This document shows positions 1-5,229 of a stretch of DNA of 7,008 nt, piece after piece (within the stretch, counting starts at the first letter, position 1; each line of letters begins with the position of its first letter). The notes under the pieces are model-generated. The model saw nothing but the letters and a program-made list of their open reading frames with translations. It did not search any database and was not told the origin of the DNA. The translations under genes and the position numbers were made by a program. This DNA comes from Deltaproteobacteria bacterium (GTDB taxonomy: Bacteria; Bdellovibrionota_C; UBA2361; SZUA-149; JADYYL01), in assembly GCA_020853655.1 (NCBI GenBank), contig JADYYL010000191.1:1-7008 (forward strand). Direction: 5' to 3'.

Positions 1-40
1 ATGCGAGGCATGCTGCGATAATCGTAATCAGCTTATTCAT
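1..40 (-). CDS. N-terminus of a probable secreted or membrane protein (partial)
   Basis: Reading the minus strand from an ATG at 40-38 gives MNKLITIIAACLA before the window ends. This is a short basic start (Asn-Lys) followed by an unbroken hydrophobic run, as in the n- and h-regions of a Sec signal peptide or a first membrane helix. A purine-rich GGGGAGA lies just upstream (complement of 43-49), though it is only 2 bases from the ATG, which is tight. The Ala-Ala-Cys at residues 9-11 resembles a lipobox, but it comes too early for a normal lipoprotein signal. The gene is divergent from the 281-codon gene at 253. With 13 codons visible, the function cannot be named, and a chance reading frame is possible. 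Confidence 0.45.
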   Translation of the reverse strand, partial: MNKLITIIAACLA

Positions 41-70
41 GGTCTCCCCGGGGTTCGTCAGAGTCCTGGT

Positions 71-87
71 CGCGGATTGATTCCGCG
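71..87. promoter_or_regulatory. Perfect palindrome, 6-bp arms with 5-base centre
   Basis: CGCGGA (71-76) and TCCGCG (82-87) are exact inverted copies around TTGAT. The site lies in the divergent gap between the partial gene ending at 40 and the gene starting at 253. It shares the GATTCC word with the larger palindrome at 110-128, so the two could be binding sites for one dimeric regulator. The regulatory role is inferred from position and symmetry only. Confidence 0.3.
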
Positions 88-109
88 CGGTGATTCGTAG
101 GCGCCGTCC

Positions 110-128
110 GATTCCCTCGCGGGGAATC
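110..128. promoter_or_regulatory. Perfect 19-base palindrome, candidate operator
   Basis: GATTCCC (110-116) and GGGAATC (122-128) are exact inverted repeats with TCGCG between them. Neither strand has a T-run after it, which argues against an intrinsic terminator. Its place about 70 bases from the minus-strand start and 125 from the plus-strand start fits an operator shared by two divergent promoters. The pentamer GATTC or its complement occurs four times between 79 and 128. I could not identify convincing -35 and -10 boxes. Confidence 0.4.
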
Positions 129-252
129 TGGCCAGAAGGCGCCCGGGGATTGTGCGTGAAACGCTGACGCAACGCAATGCGCACGACTGCTGAAAACTGC
201 GAGTGGAGGGCCCGACCGCGGCGGGGAACCCATCGTTCCGAGGAGCCAATTC

Positions 253-1098
253 GTGAAGATCGCCAAGTTCTGGGGATGGGGATCGGCGAATGCCGATGAG
301 TCGTTTCGTGTTCGCGGTTGGTCAGACGACGACCAGGCTTCCGCAGAGCAACACGGACGAGAGCGGGCCGAGCGTCTTTGGAGCTTGTTCAAGAGCGGTT
401 CGCTTGGTGACAAGAAGCAGTCGTACTATGGCGATCGTTTGTTGCCGGAGCCGATCCTCTCGGAGATCAAAAGTCGAAACGGTGACGTTACCGCTGTTGT
501 CACCCGCAATGCGTATGGCGCCCGGGTGCTCAATACAGCCGAAACGATGTTTGTCGATATCGATCTCGTCGAAGAGCCGCCGGCCCCACGTGGATTCCTC
601 GCATCGCTTTTCGGCAAGAAACCTGACGGTGCAGAACGTGATGTGGACGAGTTGCTGGAGCGGTGCCGGCGAGTGCTGCGTGCTGAGCGAATCGCTTCCG
701 CGAGGATCTATAGAACAAAGAACGGCATCCGCGTCCTCGTTCTTGGGGAGCGGTTCGATCCGACGTCTTCTGCAAGTGAACGACTGCTTTCTGCGTTCGA
801 TGCGGACGAGAAGTATCGAAAGCTCTGTCGTTTTCAATCCTCCTACCGCGCGAGACTCTCTCCGAAGCCGTGGCGCTGTGGCGTCTTAAAGCTGGATGTG
901 ATGTTTCCTTTTCGTAATTCCGAAGACGCAGTGCGATTCTCTGCGTGGCAAGCGGAGTATCTCGCTGCAGCGGCGAAGTATCGAACGTGCGAGCTGCTTG
1001 AGGAAGTTGGGCGAGGAGCGCAAACGGTGGAGGAGGAGCGGATTGTGGAGCTGCACGATGGAGAGACGAAGATTCAGCAGCCGCTGCCGCTTGCGTAG
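253..1098 (+). CDS. Conserved-looking protein of unknown function with a possible primase-like Asp layout
   Basis: This gene encodes 281 residues starting at GTG 253, chosen because AGGAG at 241-245 sits 7 bases upstream. There is no signal peptide or membrane segment, so the protein is probably cytosolic. An N-terminal Trp- and Asp-rich stretch (1-60) is followed by TRNAYG at 84-89 and a hydrophobic strand ending in D102-I-D104. Next come a charged linker containing GFLASLFGKKP (114-124), RIYRTKNGIRVLVLG (151-165), SPKPWRCG (203-210) and LKLD (212-215). The order (paired Asp, then a Thr-x-x-Gly strand, then a strand ending in Asp) recalls archaeo-eukaryotic primase motifs I to III, but the His expected in motif II is absent. 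That similarity is my inference. I recall similar proteins annotated only as hypothetical. The gene stands alone, divergent from the left-edge gene and convergent with the acetyltransferase. Confidence 0.85.
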   Translation: MKIAKFWGWGSANADESFRVRGWSDDDQASAEQHGRERAERLWSLFKSGSLGDKKQSYYGDRLLPEPILSEIKSRNGDVTAVVTRNAYGARVLNTAETMFVDIDLVEEPPAPRGFLASLFGKKPDGAERDVDELLERCRRVLRAERIASARIYRTKNGIRVLVLGERFDPTSSASERLLSAFDADEKYRKLCRFQSSYRARLSPKPWRCGVLKLDVMFPFRNSEDAVRFSAWQAEYLAAAAKYRTCELLEEVGRGAQTVEEERIVELHDGETKIQQPLPLA

Positions 1099-1135
1099 CG
1101 AACAACCTGATACCACGTTCAGGCGTCTCAGCTTA

Positions 1136-1184
1136 GGGATTACTCCTGGAGAACCACTCAGGAACGGGTGCGCGGGGATTACTC
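1136..1184. repeat. Pair of 10-base direct repeats, 39-base period
   Basis: GGGATTACTC occurs exactly at 1136-1145 and again at 1175-1184. The second copy covers the stop codon of the minus-strand acetyltransferase (1179-1181). The repeats lie in the 80-base gap between two convergent genes. They may mark a small duplication at the 3' end of the acetyltransferase. No convincing terminator hairpin with a T-run is visible in this gap. Confidence 0.5.
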
Positions 1185-1712
1185 TTCGTTGGCGCTCTTA
1201 TTGACTGTTCGGTCGGCGACCTCATTAAACGCCTGATGAAACTCCGGTTCGTAGAGCACCTCGCCTGGAGCAATGATCCCGCGGCCCAAGACCTGAAAGT
1301 TTCCACCGGTCTCGTCGAAGCACGAGTGAAGTGTCGGATCAGGGACGAAGCCAAAGCGGCCGTAGAATGCGGGTTCGCCAAGAACAAAGAGGGGCACCCC
1401 GGATCCAAGATCGTCGAGACTATGATTCAGGAGTCCTCGACCAATCCCTCGCCGCTGCGCGGCAGGGTGGACAGCGATCGGAGCGAGGTGGAGTCCGATG
1501 GGCAATCCGCCTGGTGCCATCCCGAGTGAGTAGGCGATATATCCGACGAGTTTCCCTGCTTCAGTCGCAACATAGTGAGCGCTGATCTTTTCGTTTCTCC
1601 AGAGCAGAGCGACCAGCGTTGCCTCATAGCAGCTCGGCGCAAACGCCTGTTTCAGCACTTCAATGGAATCACTGAAATCTGATTCCTTCGCCCGGCGATA
1701 CGCGACTGCCAT
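1179..1712 (-). CDS. GNAT family N-acetyltransferase, YhbS type
   Basis: The 177-residue product should transfer an acetyl group from acetyl-CoA to an amine; the substrate cannot be told from the sequence. The fold is shown by the LAPIAVHP strand (76-83) running into Q86-R-R-G-I-G91, the acetyl-CoA pyrophosphate-binding loop at the start of the next helix. It is followed by PLFVLGEPAFYGRFGF (107-122), the beta-strand plus Tyr-Gly-Arg-Phe-Gly-Phe signature typical of YhbS-like proteins (COG3153). Its length matches that group. I chose ATG 1712 because GGAG lies 6 bases upstream; a TTG at 1724 is in frame but lies before that site. The gene is monocistronic: the gene to its left is convergent, and the next minus-strand gene ends almost 600 bases upstream. 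The protein is cytosolic, with no signal peptide. Confidence 0.93.
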   Translation of the reverse strand: MAVAYRRAKESDFSDSIEVLKQAFAPSCYEATLVALLWRNEKISAHYVATEAGKLVGYIAYSLGMAPGGLPIGLHLAPIAVHPAAQRRGIGRGLLNHSLDDLGSGVPLFVLGEPAFYGRFGFVPDPTLHSCFDETGGNFQVLGRGIIAPGEVLYEPEFHQAFNEVADRTVNKSANEE

Positions 1713-1822
1713 ATGCAACTCCAAGAAATCCGAAACTCAATACGAACTGTTAGACGAGTTGTCTGGGGAAACTATCCCGGTTGATATCTGGTGAGCTGAG
1801 AAAGTGTGAGACGGAGAAATCG

Positions 1823-1910
1823 TCGTCGCGAGTTGCCGACGCGCTACGTGGAGTGAATGTGAGGGCACAAACGTTGCTGGAATTTGACGTTCGTCGGCGA
1901 CTTCCCGACG
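1823..1910. repeat. Two related hairpin-forming repeats
   Basis: Positions 1823-1841 and 1891-1910 are imperfect direct copies that differ by two substitutions and one inserted G. Each folds back on itself. In the first, CGTCG (1824-1828) pairs with CGACG (1837-1841). In the second, CGTCGG (1892-1897) pairs with CCGACG (1905-1910). The second copy runs into a further CGTCGG (1909-1914), making the palindrome CCGACGTCGG. Paired operators or structured RNA are both possible, and nothing in the sequence decides between them. Confidence 0.4.
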
Positions 1911-2158
1911 TCGGTGGGAAAACGGTCCCCAGGAGCGGGGCAACGATGGGCGCTGAATCGACATACAACATACCTCCGCCCGCAGCGGCCTTCTGCGAGC
2001 TGCGCGCATGGTAGCGTGCGATTCAGAGAATTGCGAGTAACAAACTGTCGCGAATCTCGTGGGGAAGCGCCTGATAGGACGCTTTATTCGTTTAGGGAGG
2101 GATTCTGTAGTCCAGCGCGAGTTGAGCACAGCTCCTGCGTGATTCAGGTGGCGTAGTG

Positions 2159-2168
2159 CTTGCGCAAG
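2159..2168. promoter_or_regulatory. 10-base palindrome CTTGCGCAAG
   Basis: This is a perfect palindrome 30 bases upstream of the ribosome-binding site of the tiny frame at 2212. It could be an operator half-pair. A palindrome this short arises by chance fairly often, so confidence is low. Confidence 0.15.
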
Positions 2169-2211
2169 GATGGCAGCGTGACGGGGTTCTCCACAGCGAG
2201 GAGGCGCATCA

Positions 2212-2265
2212 ATGGGAACCGTGCGGAGCAACGAGGTGGAACGTTTTGAGTCTACGCTGGGGTGA
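2212..2265 (+). CDS. Possible 17-residue leader peptide or micro-ORF
   Basis: ATG 2212 is preceded by GAGGAGG (2198-2204) with a 7-base gap, the strongest Shine-Dalgarno match I noticed in the window. The frame encodes MGTVRSNEVERFESTLG and stops at 2263-2265. Its TGA overlaps an ATG at 2265 that opens a 9-codon frame ending at 2294, a TGATG junction of the kind used in translational coupling. No downstream plus-strand gene follows, so a classical attenuator leader has nothing to control, and no family is recognisable. It could be a small protein, the remnant of a lost gene, or chance. Confidence 0.18.
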   Translation: MGTVRSNEVERFESTLG

Positions 2266-2290
2266 TGCGTCGAGGGGTGAGTACTCTGGT

Positions 2291-2322
2291 GTAAAGAGAG
2301 AAGCGCTCAGGGGAGTTGAGCG
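2291..2322 (-). terminator. Probable terminator of the Cys-rich protein gene
   Basis: On the minus strand CGCTCA (2322-2317) pairs with TGAGCG (2309-2304) around a 7-base loop. It is followed by CTTCTCTCTTT, a pyrimidine-rich tail with scattered Ts. The right arm contains the TGA stop codon (2309-2307), so the hairpin begins inside the last codons. The 6-bp stem and interrupted T-run make it a moderate candidate. Confidence 0.45.
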
Positions 2323-4007
2323 GTGAAGCAGTTCTCGCAAAGAACTGGGTAAGGCGCTCGTTGCGGATGTGCGCTCATGATGAGGTTCTCACAGAGTGAG
2401 CATGGCCTACTTTCGATGTGAAGCGGGTTACGCCGTGCAATGCGCCGTCGGTTCCGCTCTTGGGGGTGAAGTCGAGGGATCGGAAGTCCTTGTTTCCGGT
2501 AGAATTCAAGCTCGGGTTTGATCAAGCGGAAGAGCTTTCCGGTCTCGCTGCAACGGATGACTGCGTCGAGGATTGAATCGTCGAGATCGTGAATCGAGGA
2601 CGGCAGTTCGCTCGTCTCGATGATTCCCTGCACATCTGGAATGGGGGGGATGTAGCTCGACCACGTCACGCCGATTGTCTCGGCGCGCTCGGGGGTGAGA
2701 GGGATATCTTCCTGAGCGAGCGATTCATTGTACGCGTAAGGCGCGATCGACGGTGGAAAGAAGTTGCCCCATTCGCCGGTCTCGCGCATGTGCGCGACGA
2801 TCCGTGGCACAAGCGCCTCATACTCAGACTTTGTGTACTGTTGGTTGAGGATGCAGTGTTGTTTCCGACGGAGATCCGCGCAGCCGAAAAGATCGCTCGA
2901 GCTTTCATGGCAGCTCACGCTGTAGAGGATGTTGTAACCGCCGTAATAAATGTAGGCGGAGAAGAAGATGTTGCTCACGGCCGCCTTGCCTGAAGCGCCC
3001 CCGCAGGCGGATACCTCATAACAGTAGTCCATACCCTCGCCAAAGGTAGAGACGTCCAAACAGTTCTCCGAGGAAGGGAACATATAGTGGCAATGGCGAA
3101 GATTTCGGCCGCCGCTGACATCGAAGCTCTCGTGCACGTTTTCGCAATTGATGAGGCTGTCGCCACTGGAGTTCAGCGCGTTAACCAAGAACGCAGAGCG
3201 ACGCGGGGATCGCGAAAGCAGGCGCTGAAATCGATCTTCATAATCACGAATGATCGGCTCAGATCCGCTCATGAGATCCGCCCAGATGCGTTCGAACTCT
3301 TGACGCGGAACCGGTTCGTTGAAGAGATGATATTCCTGATTGCGAAGGTTGACGCAGCCGATGCAGTGCTTGCAGCCGATGCAATCAAAGAGGAAGGCGC
3401 TGTTGCTACAGTTCTTCGCGTAGGTTGCGTGGGAAACGGCGTAACAATCTTCTATCTTGTAACACTCGTAGCAGAGCTCGCTTCGGACCATCATCGTGCA
3501 GTCGAACGAGGCGTTTGAGTATGAGCTGAGCGTGCAGTAGGCGCAGTTCTCACATTTGCCACTGTCGAAGAGCAGGTAGCAGTTCTTGAGCCAGCCGGTG
3601 AAGTGCGAGTAGGCACTGTTGTCCATCTGTCCGCTCTGGATGACGGCGGCTTTGTAGGTGTCGGAGTAGAGCTCGGCAAACTGATCGAAGAAGGGTCGAG
3701 AGAAATCGAAGTCTCTGCCGAAATCGAGGTTGTCGGTGGTAAGCCACGCGGCGCGATCGCAGACCTTGAAATCCTTATCGGGCGAGAAGGAGGATATCAC
3801 GGGCTTGTGAGTGAGGGCGCAGGTAGTGCGGTAGAGCGTTCGCTCGTTCCGCCAGAGGAGCCTGGTCATGTGGCGGCACTGAGGGCACTTGGTGGGACGG
3901 GGGAGTTCGAGGCGATTGGCTCCGACGACCGGCGTTAACAGACCGCGAAGCTCGTCCTCTTCTCGCGGTACGTTGAAAGATAGCCCGCACACCTTGCATC
4001 GATTCAT
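2307..4007 (-). CDS. Cys-rich zinc-ribbon protein of a family common in CPR bacteria
   Basis: The 566-residue product has unknown function. An N-terminal zinc ribbon is formed by C4-x-x-C7 and C41-P-x-C44, followed by RLLWRNERTLYRTTC (49-63) and SPDKDFKVCD (75-84). The segment DFGRDFDFSRPFF (95-107) leads into a Cys-rich core (143-218) ending in DCIGCKHCIGCVNLRNQEY. A second Cys-rich block follows (288-385). A degenerate second ribbon starts at CSETGKLF (486-493) and continues through PIPRLHP (509-515). The last Cys pairs are C536/C539 and C557/C560. From memory, this order matches proteins frequent in Parcubacteria and relatives, sometimes labelled 'caib/baif family' without support. Many Cys suggest bound zinc or another metal. 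The frame opens at TTG 4133, but ATG 4007 begins directly at the first ribbon, as in the relatives I recall, so I chose it. Its upstream G-rich sequence is only a weak ribosome-binding site. It has no signal peptide and is divergent from the transporter gene. Confidence 0.9.
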   Translation of the reverse strand: MNRCKVCGLSFNVPREEDELRGLLTPVVGANRLELPRPTKCPQCRHMTRLLWRNERTLYRTTCALTHKPVISSFSPDKDFKVCDRAAWLTTDNLDFGRDFDFSRPFFDQFAELYSDTYKAAVIQSGQMDNSAYSHFTGWLKNCYLLFDSGKCENCAYCTLSSYSNASFDCTMMVRSELCYECYKIEDCYAVSHATYAKNCSNSAFLFDCIGCKHCIGCVNLRNQEYHLFNEPVPRQEFERIWADLMSGSEPIIRDYEDRFQRLLSRSPRRSAFLVNALNSSGDSLINCENVHESFDVSGGRNLRHCHYMFPSSENCLDVSTFGEGMDYCYEVSACGGASGKAAVSNIFFSAYIYYGGYNILYSVSCHESSSDLFGCADLRRKQHCILNQQYTKSEYEALVPRIVAHMRETGEWGNFFPPSIAPYAYNESLAQEDIPLTPERAETIGVTWSSYIPPIPDVQGIIETSELPSSIHDLDDSILDAVIRCSETGKLFRLIKPELEFYRKQGLPIPRLHPQERNRRRIARRNPLHIESRPCSLCENLIMSAHPQRAPYPVLCENCFTAQLP

Positions 4008-4045
4008 CGCCAGCCCACCCCCATGAGGATTCAAGTCGGTAGGAG

Positions 4046-4071
4046 CATACCGTATGATCCCCGGTGCCGGG
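4046..4071. promoter_or_regulatory. Two adjacent small palindromes in a divergent promoter region
   Basis: CATAC-C-GTATG (4046-4056) and CCCGG-TG-CCGGG (4060-4071) lie 3 bases apart and about 40-65 bases upstream of the ATG of the Cys-rich protein gene. They sit in the 219-base gap between divergent genes, a place where an operator could act on one or both. I found no convincing -35/-10 pair, so the assignment rests on symmetry and position. Confidence 0.3.
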
Positions 4072-4226
4072 CTACTCCATTCTTCGGCTTCTCCTTCCCG
4101 CGGTTGTCCCAGGATGCCAGGCAAGTCCCCCAACCTTGCATTCCAACGTAATCGGGGAGTTGTTGTTTGTTTCAGCGGGCGCGCGTAAGGAACGCGGTTT
4201 GTATTTCATTCGCGTGGCTTTCAATC

Positions 4227-5150
4227 ATGAACACAGGTCCGACTGCTCGTTCCCGGTCGATATTACAGATCGCCATCGCGTCCGTGCTTTGGGGGGTCTC
4301 GTATTTCTTTTACAAAGTAGCAGTCATTGATCAATCCGCAGTGTTTGTGAGTTTCTGGTTCTCCATCTCTGCTACTCTTTTTCTGCTTCCGATTGCGATC
4401 CATCAGCCCTTCGCCGCCGCGTTTGGCCGCTATCCGCTCCATTACCTGTGCTTAGGACTCTTCAGTGGGCCGTGCGCTGCCGTGCTGATTGCGCACGGCC
4501 TCAAGTCGACCCCGGTAGGTGTTGGGAGCGTCATTGCAAAACTCGAGGCAGTGTTTGTGATCGCGATTGCCTGGGTTGCACTTGGGGAACGATTGAGTCG
4601 GAAGCAGGTAATCTGGTCCGCGATAGCACTCTGCTCAACTCCGGTGGTTGTTCTTGGCGACATAGGCGCGCTAAGCGAAAATGAAGTGCAACTTATTCCG
4701 GCTCTCTTCATCGTGGGTGGTGGGGCGTGTTTTGCCGCGTGCGTTGTCATCGCTCGATTCTTGGCGACAAGTGGCGAGCAGCCACTGACAATGATCTTTC
4801 TTCGAACCGCCCTCGGGGGCGTTCTCACGCTTCCACTAGGTTTGTTTGTGGACGATGGACTTCTCGCGGGGATCTCCTGGCGAGGGGCCGCAGTCATCTT
4901 CGTTGCTTCCGCAACGACGACTGTCGCGTTTCTCCTTTTCTATGCTGGACTCCGGCATGCTCGAGCGGGGATCGCTTCCGTTATAGAGCTTCTGACCCCC
5001 ATGGTTGCTGTTCTTATGGGTGTCGTTTGGCTTGATGAATCGATCTCAATCACTCGAACGGTCGCGATGGCAGTCCTTATCGTATCGGTGATGATGGCGA
5101 GCGGGATCGAAATACCGAGGACGTTCTCCTCTCGAGCGAAGGCGAGCTGA
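4227..5150 (+). CDS. EamA-type (drug/metabolite transporter superfamily) membrane transporter
   Basis: This is an inner-membrane protein of 307 residues, a usual length for the family, with about ten hydrophobic segments and two EamA halves. The first half begins with the helix LQIAIASVLWGVSYFFYK (13-30) and ends around KLEAVFVIAIAWVALGERLS (105-124), the family's Glu-rich helix plus 'LGER' turn. The second half repeats this as IELLTPMVAVLMGVVWLDESIS (253-274). Such proteins usually export small metabolites or amino acids, but the substrate is not predictable. ATG 4227 places the first helix after a short cytoplasmic tail, as expected, though it lacks a clear ribosome-binding site. An in-frame TTG at 4167 has GGGGAG 7 bases upstream and would add 20 residues not typical of the family. 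The C-terminus is a short basic tail. The gene is a single unit, divergent from the Cys-rich gene and convergent with cheA. Confidence 0.92.
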   Translation: MNTGPTARSRSILQIAIASVLWGVSYFFYKVAVIDQSAVFVSFWFSISATLFLLPIAIHQPFAAAFGRYPLHYLCLGLFSGPCAAVLIAHGLKSTPVGVGSVIAKLEAVFVIAIAWVALGERLSRKQVIWSAIALCSTPVVVLGDIGALSENEVQLIPALFIVGGGACFAACVVIARFLATSGEQPLTMIFLRTALGGVLTLPLGLFVDDGLLAGISWRGAAVIFVASATTTVAFLLFYAGLRHARAGIASVIELLTPMVAVLMGVVWLDESISITRTVAMAVLIVSVMMASGIEIPRTFSSRAKAS

Positions 5151-5185
5151 ATAAGGTCGGTCATCGTTGGGCGTTGAACGTGAGA

Positions 5186-5204
5186 TGTCGTGCTGGCCAC
5201 GACA
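5186..5204. terminator. Hairpin between convergent genes, possible bidirectional terminator
   Basis: TGTCGTG (5186-5192) pairs perfectly with CACGACA (5198-5204) around a 5-base loop. It lies in the 79-base gap between the transporter stop (5150) and the cheA stop (5230), where termination in both directions is needed. Neither side has a T-run, so it is not a textbook intrinsic terminator. An overlapping 8-base palindrome ACACGTGT (5202-5209) adds to the symmetry. Confidence 0.35.
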
Positions 5205-5229
5205 CGTGTGACGCTTCAAACTGCTCGAC

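Larger units (their letters stand above)
1713..2306. other. Long intergenic region with repeated hairpins, no convincing gene
   Basis: This stretch separates the acetyltransferase start from the end of the Cys-rich protein gene. Open frames here (for example minus-strand 1737-2231) are Arg-, Ser- and Pro-rich, begin at TTG and match no family I know, so I treat them as chance frames. What can be seen is two related hairpins (1823-1841 and 1891-1910), the palindrome CCGACGTCGG (1905-1914), the palindrome CTTGCGCAAG (2159-2168) and a tiny reading frame at 2212. The part next to 1713 must carry the acetyltransferase promoter, but no clear boxes stand out. A small RNA gene or a decayed gene is possible. 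Confidence 0.6.

Noticed and set aside
152..182. Overlapping short inverted repeats (GTGCG, TGCGT, GCGT arms) upstream of 253
   Set aside because: Arms of 4-5 bases in CG-rich sequence are expected by chance and several mutually exclusive pairings exist.
530..1105. Minus-strand frame of 191 codons opposite the 281-residue protein gene
   Set aside because: It is antisense to a gene with a good start site and plausible protein composition; its own translation is Arg-, Ser- and Ala-rich without motifs.
1106..1123. CCTGA / TCAGG inverted repeat after the 281-residue protein gene, as a terminator
   Set aside because: The stem is only 5 bp with an 8-base loop and no T-run follows; too weak to call.
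1946..2014. Plus-strand 22-codon frame from ATG 1946 with AGGAG about 10 bases upstream
   Set aside because: The spacing is long, the peptide has no recognisable feature, and nothing downstream supports a leader role.
1737..2231. Minus-strand frame of 164 codons in the long intergenic region
   Set aside because: It starts at TTG without a supporting ribosome-binding site, is rich in Arg, Ser and Pro like a chance frame in GC-rich DNA, has no recognisable motif, and overlaps the hairpin repeats.
4008..4133. N-terminal extension of the Cys-rich protein to TTG 4133
   Set aside because: The added 42 residues are Gly/Pro-rich and unlike the family, whose members begin at the first zinc ribbon; the ATG at 4007 fits that exactly.
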